64,000 bases of DNA from Gemmiger formicilis (GTDB taxonomy: Bacteria; Bacillota; Clostridia; Oscillospirales; Ruminococcaceae): NCBI RefSeq assembly GCF_900167555.1, contig NZ_FUYF01000003.1, forward strand, positions 186,001 to 250,000, written 5' to 3'. This document shows positions 32,363 to 41,654 of this stretch, one piece after another; position 1 is the stretch's first letter; each line of letters opens with the position of its first letter. The position numbers and the translations under genes are program-made. Under the pieces are notes generated by a model that saw nothing but the letters and a program-made list of their open reading frames with translations, had not been told where the DNA came from and made no database searches.

Positions 32363-33391
32363 TTATGCCCTCCCGGCCAGCGCCAGCTCACACAGCGCCT
32401 TCTGCATTAAAAGGTCGGCGTCCAGCTTGCTGCTTTTCAGGTCGGTGTCCAGTCTTTGCAGGATGTGCAGGCAGTCCTCCAGCTGGGCACGCTTGAAGCG
32501 CAACGCGGTTTTTTCGGTAGAATTGAGGCGGTAATTCCAATTGCCCTTGTAGCCAAAGTCCTTGGCCACATCGCCGAGGCCCCGGCGGCTGCGGCGGCCC
32601 AGCAGCACGCGGTACAGATCCAGATAGTTGCTGATGAGTGCGCCGGTAATCATGATCGGCTCGTTTTGCAGCGCCAGCAGCGTTTTCAGCTTTTGCTGGG
32701 CCTTATCGGCCTGGCCGCTCGTCAGCAGCTTGACCATATCGAACGTGTCCGCGTCGAGCGTGACCGTGCCGAGCCGGCTGACCATTTCTTTTGTAATTGT
32801 GCTGTAGTTGGCCAGCGCAGCCAGCTTTTCCACCTCATTTTTAAGCAGGAACTGATTCTCGCCGCAGCGGGCCAGCAGCGCAGCCTCGGCGCCGGGGGCA
32901 AAGTCCGCACCGGCCTCCTTCGCCCAATCACGGGCCATGGCCTGTAAAGCCGCGCCCGTGGGGCGGTTGAGCTGCACGCAGTAGCCGAGCTTCTCGCAGC
33001 TGGCAATGAGCTTTTGCTCCCGCTTGCCGGGGCGCAGTTTGCCGTAGCTCTCCTCGATGATGCTCGTCAGCACAAAGATGGCGTTCTCTGTGTCGGCCAG
33101 CGTGTCGCAAAGCTCCTGCAAATCCTTGTCGGAATAGGTTGACGGACGGATCAGCGGCATGAGTACCAGGCGTTTGCCGCCGAAGAATGAAATCGTACCG
33201 GCAGCTAGCACGATTTCCTCCACCGAGGGGGTCGGCCCGTCCAGCACCGTCGTCTCGGGGTCGTCGCGGTTCAGATATTTCAGCGTCTTCTGCGCCGCCG
33301 TGTGGACGAGTGCCTCGTCCGATGCGTAGAAATAGTAGAGCGCGCAGCCTGCCTTCAGGCGTTTTTCCAGCTCCTTTTCACTGTACAGCAA
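32363..33391 (-). CDS. holA: DNA polymerase III subunit delta
   Basis: A 342-residue clamp-loader subunit. It has an AAA-like N-terminus without a Walker A (as usual for delta), with ETTVLDGPTPSVEEIVLAAGT, SFFGGKRLVLMPLIRP and, further on, LKTLLALQNEPIMITGALISNYLDLYRVL. It appears to start with TTG at 33391 inside the comEC end (14-base overlap), with AGGAGG upstream. The order comEC-holA is standard in Firmicutes. Confidence 0.93.
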   Translation of the reverse strand: MLYSEKELEKRLKAGCALYYFYASDEALVHTAAQKTLKYLNRDDPETTVLDGPTPSVEEIVLAAGTISFFGGKRLVLMPLIRPSTYSDKDLQELCDTLADTENAIFVLTSIIEESYGKLRPGKREQKLIASCEKLGYCVQLNRPTGAALQAMARDWAKEAGADFAPGAEAALLARCGENQFLLKNEVEKLAALANYSTITKEMVSRLGTVTLDADTFDMVKLLTSGQADKAQQKLKTLLALQNEPIMITGALISNYLDLYRVLLGRRSRRGLGDVAKDFGYKGNWNYRLNSTEKTALRFKRAQLEDCLHILQRLDTDLKSSKLDADLLMQKALCELALAGRA

Positions 33392-35450
33392 TCGTCTGTG
33401 CCTCCTCCCAAATCATGCTGCGGCCCGGGCGCAGGGTCAGTCCGGGCGTGTCCTCGCCATAGCGCAGGGTGCAGCCTGCAGCGTCGTCCAGCCAGCGCGG
33501 TGCGGCAGCGGTGTACAAAATCGTGTCGGGCCGCACGGAATCGGACAGCGTGCCCGGTGCGCAGAGGACATCCACCCGCACCGGCTCTGCCAGCTCGAGC
33601 CTGCCTGCCCCCACGGCAATGTGCCGCTCCCCCACGCCCAGCACAGCGAGGTTTGCGCTTTTATTATGATACAGGTCCAGCGTCAATCCGTCAAGCACCG
33701 GGCGGGTCGTAAAGTCGGCAAGCTCCTGCACCGTCACGATCTCTGCCGCGGAAAATTCCATCTGCGTCGGCTTGGCACGCAGGTCAACGACCAGCGCGGG
33801 CTCCTGTCTGCTGCGCCCGGCAAGATAGTTCTGCACGGCGCTCCAGTTGCTCTCCCCGCCGCGGAAGAACACCACAGCCTGCCCGTTCTGCACGCAGACG
33901 ACGCAGGGATTGTTGGATGCGCCGACCAGATTGATCTGCACAACATCTCGCTGCATCCAGACCCCCAGCCCCACGGCCAGCACTGTGCAGAGCGCCGCCG
34001 CGGGCAGATAGAGCCGCAGCCGCCTGGCATGCCAGAAGCAGACCGCCAGCGCGCCCAGCACAGCCAGCGCAAACAGCGTGTACCGCTGTGGCAGACAAAT
34101 CGACGCAAACGGCAGTGCGGCGCAGCACCGTACCAGCCAGAGCAGCCCCTTGAGCCAGAGACTCAGCACGAGGGCCGTCAGGTTCGTGATTGCCGCCAGA
34201 AACGGCACAGCGCTGCACACCAGCAGCAGGATGCCTAGCTGCAGGGCGGGCTGGACCATCCAGACGACCAGCAGGTTGCAGAGCACCCCGACCAGGCTGG
34301 CCGCCATGCCGTGGGCCACCAGCACCGGCAGCGTGGCAAGGCTGGCAAGCACTGCCGTTTGCACAGGCTCTGCCACTTGGCATAGCGCCTTGACGGCGGC
34401 GGGCTTGTCCTGTGCTGCGCACTGCTCGGTGCGGGCCAGTGCTGCCGCAGCCTGCACGCCCATCACGGCGCAGAACGACAGCTGAAAGCCAAGGTCGCAC
34501 GGCGCATAGGCGTTTTGCAGCCCCAGCAGGATGGCCGCAAAGCTCGTTGAGGTCAGCAGGTCGGGCGGCAGCAGGAAGAAGTCCCCCACCAGCGCCACCA
34601 ACAGCACGATCCCGGCGCGCGATACAGAGACCGGCATTCCGGTCAGCAGCAGGTAAAACAGCGCCGCCGCAGCGCGCAGCAAAATCAACGGCTTATAAAA
34701 TTTCCATTTGCGGCCAAAGCCCAGCAGCCCGCAGAGCAGCGCCAGATGCAGCCCAGACACCGCCAGCAGATGCGATACCCCCGCCGTGCGGAAGGCTTGC
34801 TGCACGCTGTCATCCAGATGGCTTTTGTCCGCCAGCAGCATGGCGGCCTCGATGCCGTCCAGCTGCCGCGGCAGCCAGCGGCGCAGTGTGGCCGACCAGC
34901 GCTGCCGCAGCCGATACAGCGCAAACCGCGGCGCGCGGCTGGCGTCCAATGGGTGGTAGCTGCCCAGATACTCCGCCTGCAAATAGACACCCTTGCTTTG
35001 GCGGCTCAGGCGGTATTTGTTGGCGGGCAGCTCGGTCAGCGCAAATTTTGCAGTGAACCGCTCCCCCGCACTCTCGCCGGGAAAGGACGCGCACTGCACC
35101 TTTACGTTGGCCGCCCTGCCGTCAATTTCAGTCAGCCGCAGCGTACCGCGCAGGCGGCTTTCGCTGTAGGAAGCATCGGCGTCCGTCTCCACCACCACCG
35201 TGCAGGTCACGGTCTGCCCTGCCAGTGCCTTGACGGGCCGCACCCATACAAGAGTAAACACCAGAAACCACGCAAGACCGCACAGCACACCCAGTACCGG
35301 GATGGCGCTGTCTCTGCGGCGTTTTATCCATAATAGCGCCAGGCATACCAAAAATGCCGCCGCGGGCACACAGACCAGCGGCGGCAGAATGGCCGCAGCA
35401 AGCTCAGCCCCGGCAAAACCGAGGCCAAACCAACCGAGCTTTCGTTTCAT
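33378..35450 (-). CDS. comEC: ComEC/Rec2-type DNA channel protein with degenerate C-terminal domain
   Basis: A 690-residue membrane protein. An N-terminal OB-like domain (about 70-170, with ADASYSESRLRGTLRLTEID) is followed by the competence domain of many membrane helices, including HLLAVSGLHLALLCGLLG and VSRAGIVLLVALVGDFF. The remaining C-terminus (about 500-690) keeps the outline of the usual beta-lactamase-like domain (VQINLVGASNNPCVVCVQNG) but has no HxHxDH. ComEC forms the inner-membrane DNA uptake channel; the tail nuclease function should be absent here. Confidence 0.88.
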   Translation of the reverse strand: MKRKLGWFGLGFAGAELAAAILPPLVCVPAAAFLVCLALLWIKRRRDSAIPVLGVLCGLAWFLVFTLVWVRPVKALAGQTVTCTVVVETDADASYSESRLRGTLRLTEIDGRAANVKVQCASFPGESAGERFTAKFALTELPANKYRLSRQSKGVYLQAEYLGSYHPLDASRAPRFALYRLRQRWSATLRRWLPRQLDGIEAAMLLADKSHLDDSVQQAFRTAGVSHLLAVSGLHLALLCGLLGFGRKWKFYKPLILLRAAAALFYLLLTGMPVSVSRAGIVLLVALVGDFFLLPPDLLTSTSFAAILLGLQNAYAPCDLGFQLSFCAVMGVQAAAALARTEQCAAQDKPAAVKALCQVAEPVQTAVLASLATLPVLVAHGMAASLVGVLCNLLVVWMVQPALQLGILLLVCSAVPFLAAITNLTALVLSLWLKGLLWLVRCCAALPFASICLPQRYTLFALAVLGALAVCFWHARRLRLYLPAAALCTVLAVGLGVWMQRDVVQINLVGASNNPCVVCVQNGQAVVFFRGGESNWSAVQNYLAGRSRQEPALVVDLRAKPTQMEFSAAEIVTVQELADFTTRPVLDGLTLDLYHNKSANLAVLGVGERHIAVGAGRLELAEPVRVDVLCAPGTLSDSVRPDTILYTAAAPRWLDDAAGCTLRYGEDTPGLTLRPGRSMIWEEAQTIAVQ

Positions 35451-35453
35451 TGC

Positions 35454-35993
35454 TTAGTGCAGGAAGAGCGGCAGCGGCTCCAGGAAGAAGATGTCGGTGC
35501 GCTTGGCAGCATCGCCCTCAGCGAGTGCTGCGCAGCAGCCGACTACCGTGCCGGTGCTCTTGGCGGCCAGCGTTTCCAGTGCATGCAGGGAGCCGCCGGT
35601 GGAGATAACGTCATCCACGATCAGGATGCGCTTGCCGTCCATATACTCGATGTCCTTCTTGTCGATGACCAGCGTCTGCTTACCGGCAGTCGTGATAGAC
35701 TGATCCTCGATGATGACAGGCTCACGCATATACAGCTTCGGACCTTTGCGGGCGGGGATCCAGTATTTGCCGCTCTGGCGCGCCATTTCGTAGGCCAGAG
35801 GGATGCCCTTCGCCTCGGCGGTCAGGATCACGTCAAACTCGGGGGCTTTTTTCAGCAGAGCTGCGGCGCATGCCTCGGTCAGCTCCACATCACTGAACAT
35901 GATGAAAGCGGCAATATCCATGTGGTCATTGACCTTGCAGATGGGCAGCTCACGGGTCAGACCCGCAATGTGCAGTGTATAGGTATCTGCCAT
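35454..35993 (-). CDS. Adenine/xanthine-type phosphoribosyltransferase
   Basis: A 179-residue type I PRTase with the PRPP loop RILIVDDVISTGGSLHA and an upstream DVILTAEAKGIPLAYEMAR, a layout shared by adenine and xanthine PRTases. Which purine base is used cannot be read with confidence; it is more extended than B. subtilis Apt. It sits between HIT and comEC in the alaS operon. Confidence 0.75.
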   Translation of the reverse strand: MADTYTLHIAGLTRELPICKVNDHMDIAAFIMFSDVELTEACAAALLKKAPEFDVILTAEAKGIPLAYEMARQSGKYWIPARKGPKLYMREPVIIEDQSITTAGKQTLVIDKKDIEYMDGKRILIVDDVISTGGSLHALETLAAKSTGTVVGCCAALAEGDAAKRTDIFFLEPLPLFLH

Positions 35994-36045
35994 GTTAGTT
36001 TACCTCTCTTTATTGATTCACAAGTGTTTTGTGCAACGCCCGGCA

Positions 36046-36390
36046 TCAGCCCGGAGGCCATGCAAGGCTGCGCTTGGCCAGCACATGAAAGTGCAGGTGC
36101 TTAACGCTCTGGCCGCCGTCCGCGCCGACATTGGTCACAACGCGGTAGCCGCTCTCGTCGACGCCCAGCTTTTTGCACAGCTGCGCAATGACCGCGTAGA
36201 TGTGGCCCAGCAGCGCGGCGTCATCCTCGGTCAGGGCTGCGGCAGACGCAATGTGCTGCTTCGGGATGACGAGAAAATGCACGGGGGCCTGCGGGTCGAT
36301 GTCGTAGAACGCCAGCAGCTTGTCGTCCTCAAACAGCTTGTTCGAGGGGATCTCGCCTGCGGCGATCTTGCAGAACAGACAATCCTCCAT
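36046..36390 (-). CDS. HIT family nucleotide-binding protein
   Basis: A 114-residue HINT-type protein: DCLFCKIAAGEIPSNKL near the N-terminus (a CxxC of the zinc type), FLVIPKQHIASA, and the histidine triad HLHFHVL. Such proteins hydrolyse nucleoside phosphoramidates, including aminoacyl-adenylates, so its place next to alaS is suggestive. RBS is AAAGGAGGG. Confidence 0.9.
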   Translation of the reverse strand: MEDCLFCKIAAGEIPSNKLFEDDKLLAFYDIDPQAPVHFLVIPKQHIASAAALTEDDAALLGHIYAVIAQLCKKLGVDESGYRVVTNVGADGGQSVKHLHFHVLAKRSLAWPPG

Positions 36391-36429
36391 CCGGAATCCC
36401 TCCTTTGCAGTGAATTTTATGGCAAAGAA

Positions 36430-39090
36430 TTACTGATTCATTTCCGCCTTGACGATCTCGGGCACAGCGTTCAGTGCGTCGTCGATCTTGGACGTGTCGC
36501 GGATACCGGCCATAGCGAAGTCGGGCTTGCCGCCGCCGTTGCCGCCTGCGATAGCGGCAATCTTCTTGACGAGGGCGCCTGCCTTCAGGCCGCGGGCCAG
36601 GGCGTTCTTGGAAACGCCGACAGCCATCATCGTCTTATTACCGTCGCTGCCGATAAGCACGGTCACGGCGTTGGGCGCCTTGTCGCGCACCTTATCGACC
36701 ATGTCGCGCAGGGTATCGGCACCGGTGCCGGTCAGGTAGGCCGATACGATGCGCACGCCGTCGATGTCGGCGGCGTTCTCAAACAGGCCGTCGATCTTGG
36801 CGGCAGCCATCTGGGCCTTCAGGATTTCAAGCTGCTTGGCGGTCTCCTTCAGCTCGGCAGCCAGTGCCTCGGCGCGGGCCGGAGCGTCCTTCAGGTTGTT
36901 GGCCTTCAGGGCAACAGCGGTCTTGGCCAAAATCTCGGTGCGGTCATCCAGCAGATCCAGCACGCCGAAGGCGGTGGTAGCCTCGATGCGGCGGATACCG
37001 GCAGCCACGCTGGACTCGCTCAAAATCTTGAAGCAGCCGATCTGTGCGGTGTTCGTGACATGGGTGCCGCCGCAGAACTCGGTGCTCCAGCCGCCGGCGT
37101 CGACAACGCGGACGACACTGCCGTACTTCTCACCGAACAGAGCCATAGCGCCCATCTTCTTGGCTTCCTCGATGGGCAGGTTCTTGACGGTGACGGGCAG
37201 AGCCTCGTAAATCTTCTCGTTGACGCGGCGCTCGACCTCGGCCAGCTCGGCGGGGCTGACGGCGCTGAAATGCGTAAAGTCGAAGTGGGTGATCTGGTCG
37301 TCCTGATAGCTGCCAGCCTGATGAACATGCTCGCCCAGGACCTCGCGCAGAGCCTTCTGCAGCAGGTGGGTGGCGGTGTGGTTGCGGCAGATGGCGGCAC
37401 GGCGCTTCTCATCGACGGAAGCGGTGACCTCGTCGTCAACGTGGATGGTGCCGTCCAGCAGCTCACAGGTATGGACGAAATAGCCCTTCGGGGTCTTTTT
37501 GACCTGGGTGACCTTCAACTTGGCGTCGCCGCTGACAAGATAACCGTGGTCAGCGACCTGACCGCCCATCTCCGCATAGAACGGGGTACGGTCCAGCACG
37601 ACCAGCAAGCCGTCCTTGGCCTCGCCCGCCTCGTCGGTGGCGATGGCATCGACGAGTTCCTCCCCGTCGGACAAAGCCAGAACCTTAGCCTTCTCGGACA
37701 GGGTCTCGTAGCCGTCAAACTGGGTGGGCTCGGCGGTCAGCTCACCGAACAGGTCAGCGCTCCAACCGGAAATATCCTTGGCCAGGCGCTCGGCGCGGGC
37801 GCGCTCACGCTGCTTGGTCATCTCGATGTGGAACGCGGCCTCATCGACGGCAAAGCCTGCCTCGGCGGCAATCTCACGGGTCAGGTCGAGCGGGAAGCCG
37901 AAGGTATCGTTCAGCTTGAACGCCTCGACACCGGACAGGACCTTCTCATGGGCCTCCTTCAGGCGGCCCATCATGCCGGTCAGGATGTTCAGACCGGCGT
38001 CGATGGTGCGGCCAAAGCGCAGCTCCTCGGTGCCGATGACCTTCTTGATATAAGACTCATGCTCGCGCAGCTCGGGGTAACCGGCCTCGCTGGACTCGAT
38101 GACCGTTTCGACCAGCTCGGTCAGGAACGGGCGGTTGATGCCCAGCATACGGCCATGGCGGGCGGCGCGGCGCAGCAGACGGCGCATGACGTAGCCGCGG
38201 CCCTCGTTGGACGGCAGGATGCCGTCGGAGGCCATAAAGACGGTGGCACGGATGTGGTCGGTAATCACGCGGATGGAGATGTCATCCTTCTCGTTCTCGC
38301 CGTACTTCTTGCCCGCGATGCGCTCGACGTGGTGCAGAACGGCGGCAACGGTATCGACCTCGAACAGGTTGTTTACATCCTGCATGACGACGGCCAGACG
38401 CTCCAGGCCCATGCCGGTATCAATGTTCGGCTTGGCCAGCAGTTCATAGTTGCCCTTGCCGTCGGCATCATACTGACTGAACACGAGGTTCCAGATCTCC
38501 ATGAAGCGGTCACAGTCGCAGCCGACGCCGCAGGTCGGCTTGCCGCAGCCGTACTTCAGGCCGCGGTCATAGTAGATCTCAGAGCAGGGGCCGCAGGGGC
38601 CGGAGCCGTGCTCCCAGAAGTTGTCCTCCTTGCCCAGGCGGACCATGTGATCCTCGGGGATGCCGACTTCCTTCGTCCAGATGTCATAGGCCTCGTCATC
38701 CTCCTGATAAACCGAGATGTACAGGCGGTCAGCGGGAATCTCGAGTTCCTTGGTCAGGAACTCCCACGCCCAGGGAATGACTTCCTTCTTGAAGTAATCC
38801 TGGAAGCTGAAGTTGCCCAGCATCTCAAAGAAGCAGCCATGGCGGGCCGTGATGCCGACGCGCTCAATATCCGGGGTGCGGATGCACTTCTGGCAGGTGG
38901 TCACGCGATGCCGCGGCGGCTCCTCCTGGCCGAGGAACCATTTCTTCATGGGGGCCATGCCGCTGTTGATCAGCAGGAGGCTGGGGTCATCCTTCGGAAC
39001 CAGCGGGAAGCTGCCCAGACGCAGGTGGCCCTTCGTCTCAAAATAATGCAGGTACTTTTCGCGAAGCTCGTTCAATCCGGTCCATTGCAT
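36430..39090 (-). CDS. alaS: Alanyl-tRNA synthetase
   Basis: An 886-residue class II synthetase with editing. The aminoacylation domain starts MQWTGLNELREKYLHYFETKGH, with DPSLLLINSGMAPMK. The editing domain has the zinc ligands HTATHLLQKAL and CGGTHVTNTAQIG, and the C-terminal DHHA1 domain has GGNGGGKPDFAMAG. The start is ATG 39090; upstream in-frame ATGs (39111, 39153) lie in the leader and lack an RBS. It is controlled by a T-box and is the first gene of a six-gene operon. Confidence 0.97.
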   Translation of the reverse strand: MQWTGLNELREKYLHYFETKGHLRLGSFPLVPKDDPSLLLINSGMAPMKKWFLGQEEPPRHRVTTCQKCIRTPDIERVGITARHGCFFEMLGNFSFQDYFKKEVIPWAWEFLTKELEIPADRLYISVYQEDDEAYDIWTKEVGIPEDHMVRLGKEDNFWEHGSGPCGPCSEIYYDRGLKYGCGKPTCGVGCDCDRFMEIWNLVFSQYDADGKGNYELLAKPNIDTGMGLERLAVVMQDVNNLFEVDTVAAVLHHVERIAGKKYGENEKDDISIRVITDHIRATVFMASDGILPSNEGRGYVMRRLLRRAARHGRMLGINRPFLTELVETVIESSEAGYPELREHESYIKKVIGTEELRFGRTIDAGLNILTGMMGRLKEAHEKVLSGVEAFKLNDTFGFPLDLTREIAAEAGFAVDEAAFHIEMTKQRERARAERLAKDISGWSADLFGELTAEPTQFDGYETLSEKAKVLALSDGEELVDAIATDEAGEAKDGLLVVLDRTPFYAEMGGQVADHGYLVSGDAKLKVTQVKKTPKGYFVHTCELLDGTIHVDDEVTASVDEKRRAAICRNHTATHLLQKALREVLGEHVHQAGSYQDDQITHFDFTHFSAVSPAELAEVERRVNEKIYEALPVTVKNLPIEEAKKMGAMALFGEKYGSVVRVVDAGGWSTEFCGGTHVTNTAQIGCFKILSESSVAAGIRRIEATTAFGVLDLLDDRTEILAKTAVALKANNLKDAPARAEALAAELKETAKQLEILKAQMAAAKIDGLFENAADIDGVRIVSAYLTGTGADTLRDMVDKVRDKAPNAVTVLIGSDGNKTMMAVGVSKNALARGLKAGALVKKIAAIAGGNGGGKPDFAMAGIRDTSKIDDALNAVPEIVKAEMNQ

Positions 39091-39135
39091 AGGTGTTGTT
39101 CTCCAATCCATAAAATTGCGATGCAGGGTCCGCCA

Positions 39136-39400
39136 CAAAAAATTACAGCCCACGCCCCAATACAGGGACGAAGGCTGTTATGCTTCCGTGGTACCACCCG
39201 GTTTGCAGCGCCGCAAGAATACAATACAACAGCACTGCCGCTTTGTGTCTGCGTTAACGCCGCAGGTACGTTCGGCTCTGCGCCGAAAGCTCCGGGGTGG
39301 CTCTGCCGTGCTTCCGCGTGAAAGCCTTGCACCAAACGGCTTTCTCTCTGAGGGACGGAACGGACGGCATTGGCCCTTTCATCGCTATTTTCCTTTTTAC
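39136..39400 (-). promoter_or_regulatory. T-box riboswitch, alanine-specific (alaS leader)
   Basis: On the - strand, stem I has AGAGAG and GTTTGGTGCAAGG apical elements (39348-39326). Its lower stem GGG/CCC brackets a loop AGAGCCA whose codon GCC (39301-39299) I take as specifier. The T-box core GGTGGTACCACGG is at 39198-39186, and a terminator (39178-39145, ACAGCC with GGCTGT) is followed by AATTTTTT. Confidence 0.92.
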
Positions 39401-39406
39401 AGGCTT

Positions 39407-39435
39407 ATTATATGCCGTTTTGCGCCGCTTGTCAA
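39407..39435 (-). promoter_or_regulatory. alaS leader promoter
   Basis: On the - strand perfect TTGACA (39435-39430), 17-base spacer and perfect TATAAT (39412-39407). Confidence 0.85.
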
Positions 39436-39497
39436 CTGATTTTTCCGCATAAAAGGTCATAACTGCGCAAAAGCTAACGCAGAGAGGAGTGTTTTTT

Positions 39498-40187
39498 ATG
39501 GCTGACGTTTTTCCGGAGGTCGGGCAGGTCGTGCTGACGAGCCTGCTGTCGCTGGCCGCGATGTTTATTTTCACCCGCGCGGGCGGCAAGCGGCAGATTG
39601 CGCAGATGAGCCCGTTCGACTACCTGAACGCCGTCACGGTGGGTTCCATCGGCGCAGAGCTGGCGACGAATCTTGAGCAGTGGTGGCGGCCCTTCTCTGC
39701 GCTTATTGTCTATGGGCTGGTGACGTGGTTCGTGCACTACACTGCCTGCAAGAGCAACGCTATGCGCAGCCTTTGGAGCGGACGCAGCCTGATTTTGATG
39801 GACGACGGTGTTATCCTGAAAAGCAGCCTGCAGCGCGCTGCCATCGACGTGAACGAGTTCCTGGGTCAGGCCCGCGTGGCCGGATACTTTGACCCGAACG
39901 AAATAGAAACGGCAATTTTAGAGACAAACGGCCAGATTAGCTTTCTGCCCAAAAGCTGCAACCGTCCCCTGACGCCCGACGATATGCAGCTGCACCCGGA
40001 CGCCGCCAGCACCTGGTATGACCTGATTATAGACGGCCATCTCATGCAGGACAATTTAAAGGCTGCAGGCCGCGACGAGCGCTGGCTGGACGCCCGGCTC
40101 CACGCGCAGGGCATCGGCCAGCATGGCGAGGTGTTTTACGCGGCGTGTGACAAAGCGGATGGGTTCTTTGCATGCAGGGTGCGCTAA
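39498..40187 (+). CDS. DUF421 (YetF-like) membrane protein
   Basis: A 229-residue protein with three N-terminal membrane helices (about 8-85) and a cytoplasmic domain. It carries the family patterns RAGGKRQIAQMSPFDYLNAV, TVGSIGAELA and LMDDGVILKSSLQRAAIDVN followed by EFLGQARVAGYF. Relatives are implicated in B. subtilis spore envelope and germination (YetF), but the biochemical role is unknown. Start ATG 39498 follows GAGAGGAG. Confidence 0.88.
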   Translation: MADVFPEVGQVVLTSLLSLAAMFIFTRAGGKRQIAQMSPFDYLNAVTVGSIGAELATNLEQWWRPFSALIVYGLVTWFVHYTACKSNAMRSLWSGRSLILMDDGVILKSSLQRAAIDVNEFLGQARVAGYFDPNEIETAILETNGQISFLPKSCNRPLTPDDMQLHPDAASTWYDLIIDGHLMQDNLKAAGRDERWLDARLHAQGIGQHGEVFYAACDKADGFFACRVR

Positions 40188-40204
40188 TAATCGAATATGT
40201 AAAA

Positions 40205-40236
40205 AAAGACCTGTCAGAATTCTCTGACAGGTCTTT
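40205..40236. terminator. Bidirectional terminator between the DUF421 gene and tRNA-Ala
   Basis: AAAGACCTGTCAGA (40205-40218) pairs with TCTGACAGGTCTTT (40223-40236) over a 4-base loop; extra As on the left give the U-run for the - strand tRNA transcript. Confidence 0.85.
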
Positions 40237-40237
40237 G

Positions 40238-40313
<76 letters not shown>

Positions 40314-40358
40314 ATAGCTGGCGTCGCCTCGGTGCGCTCGCTCCTGACGACGTTTGCT

Positions 40359-40387
40359 ATTATAGCAAACCTTTTTTCAAATGTCAA
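40359..40387 (-). promoter_or_regulatory. tRNA-Ala promoter
   Basis: On the - strand perfect TTGACA (40387-40382), 17-base spacer and perfect TATAAT (40364-40359). Confidence 0.85.
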
Positions 40388-40400
40388 CAGGTTTTTGCAA

Positions 40401-40449
40401 AAATCTTATAAAATCTTATAAATCTTATAAAAGCTGGGTTACGCTTATA
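40401..40449 (-). repeat. Helically phased AT repeat upstream of the tRNA-Ala promoter
   Basis: AAATCTTATA at 40401-40410 and 40411-40420, a 9-base variant ending near 40430, then CTTATA at 40444-40449. The shared C lies at 40405, 40415, 40424 and 40444, spaced 10, 9 and 20. It begins 14 bases upstream of the -35 and may act as a curved UP-like element. Confidence 0.65.
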
Positions 40450-40465
40450 AAATATTTCAGAATGA

Positions 40466-40497
40466 CAAAAAGGCCGCATTCCCTGCGGAATGCGGCC
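40466..40497 (-). terminator. pfkA terminator
   Basis: On the - strand GGCCGCATTCC (40497-40487) pairs with GGAATGCGGCC (40482-40472), followed by TTTTTG. Confidence 0.85.
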
Positions 40498-40512
40498 CTG
40501 CAAGCTATACTT

Positions 40513-41487
40513 TTAGATGGAGATTGCTTTGGCGATCTCGATCATATCGCGGTCAATCGTCTTGTGCATGGACAGTGCAACGTTGACATCGTAGTCAACG
40601 ATCTTGTCGCCGGAGACGGCAACAACACGGTTGTAGATGCCCTTGTCCAGCAGGTCAATGGCGTGGTAGCCCATCAGCGAGGCGTTCACGCGGTCACGGA
40701 CCGTCGGAGAGCCGCCGCGCTGGATGTGGCCCAGAACGGTTGCTCGGGAGTCAACGCCGGTGGCCGCCTGGATCTGGTTGGCCAGCTCCTGCGCACCGAC
40801 AACGCCCTCGGACACAATGATAATGAAGTGTTTCTTGCCCGTGACCTGGGTCTGGCGCATACGCTCGAGAATATCGCGCTCAAAATCGAACGGGATCTCA
40901 GGCAGCAGAACAGCCACAGCGCCGGTAGCGATACCGACGTTCAGGGCAATATAACCGGCATGATGGCCCATGACCTCAACGACAGAGCAACGGTCATGGC
41001 TCTGGGTGGTGTCGCGCAGCTTATCGATGGCCTCGACAGCGGTATTCATAGCCGTATCGTAGCCGATGGTGTATTCGCTGCAGGCGATGTCGTTATCGAT
41101 GGTGCCGGGCAGGCCGATGCAGGGAATGCCCTGGTTGGCCAGCGCACGGGCGCCCATGAAGGAGCCGTCGCCGCCGATGACGACCAGTGCGTCGATGCCC
41201 AGCTCCTTGCAGCGGGCAAGACCCTTGGCCTGGCCTTCCTTCGTCTTGAACTCCAGGCAGCGCGCGGTATACAGAATCGTACCGCCGCGGTGGATGATCT
41301 CCGATACGCTGCGGACGTTCATTTCATAAACTTCGCCGTTGATCAGGCCGTTGTAACCACGCTGGATGCCCATCATGCGGTAGCCCTTGCTGATGCCTGC
41401 ACGAACAATGGCACGCACAGCAGCGTTCATGCCAGGTGCGTCACCGCCGCTGGTGAGCACACCGATCGTTTTGATTTCCTTAGCCAT
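40513..41487 (-). CDS. pfkA: 6-phosphofructokinase
   Basis: A 324-residue ATP-dependent enzyme of glycolysis. It has GVLTSGGDAPGMNAAVRAIV at the N-terminus, the ATP-binding VIGGDGSFMGARAL (with the Gly typical of ATP rather than pyrophosphate use), the catalytic GLPGTIDNDI and VEVMGHHAGYIAL. RBS is AGGAGGGG. It has its own promoter after dnaE. Confidence 0.96.
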   Translation of the reverse strand: MAKEIKTIGVLTSGGDAPGMNAAVRAIVRAGISKGYRMMGIQRGYNGLINGEVYEMNVRSVSEIIHRGGTILYTARCLEFKTKEGQAKGLARCKELGIDALVVIGGDGSFMGARALANQGIPCIGLPGTIDNDIACSEYTIGYDTAMNTAVEAIDKLRDTTQSHDRCSVVEVMGHHAGYIALNVGIATGAVAVLLPEIPFDFERDILERMRQTQVTGKKHFIIIVSEGVVGAQELANQIQAATGVDSRATVLGHIQRGGSPTVRDRVNASLMGYHAIDLLDKGIYNRVVAVSGDKIVDYDVNVALSMHKTIDRDMIEIAKAISI

Positions 41488-41598
41488 AAAGCGAGCCCCT
41501 CCTATTTCGGGAACTATGGACCCGCCTGAACCATTACGATTTATTCAGGCGTGGTCATCACGTTACAATAAATTTTTAACAATCTCGCGACCATACAC

Positions 41599-41607
41599 AT
41601 TATACCA
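41599..41607 (-). promoter_or_regulatory. Extended -10 promoter of pfkA
   Basis: On the - strand TGGTATAAT (41607-41599): TATAAT preceded by TG with one base between. The -35 region is weak. Confidence 0.5.
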
Positions 41608-41654
41608 CACTTTGCGCCCTGAAATTATGGATAAATCGCGCAAAACGTATGGAT

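Noticed and set aside
35992-39321. An 1109-codon + strand open frame antisense to alaS
   Set aside because: It is a shadow created by GC-rich codon usage. It has no RBS or domain pattern, it covers the T-box, and alaS on the other strand is certain.
40391-40460. A CRISPR array or minisatellite
   Set aside because: Only three to four AT units of 10 bases without spacers; the phasing with the tRNA promoter explains it better.
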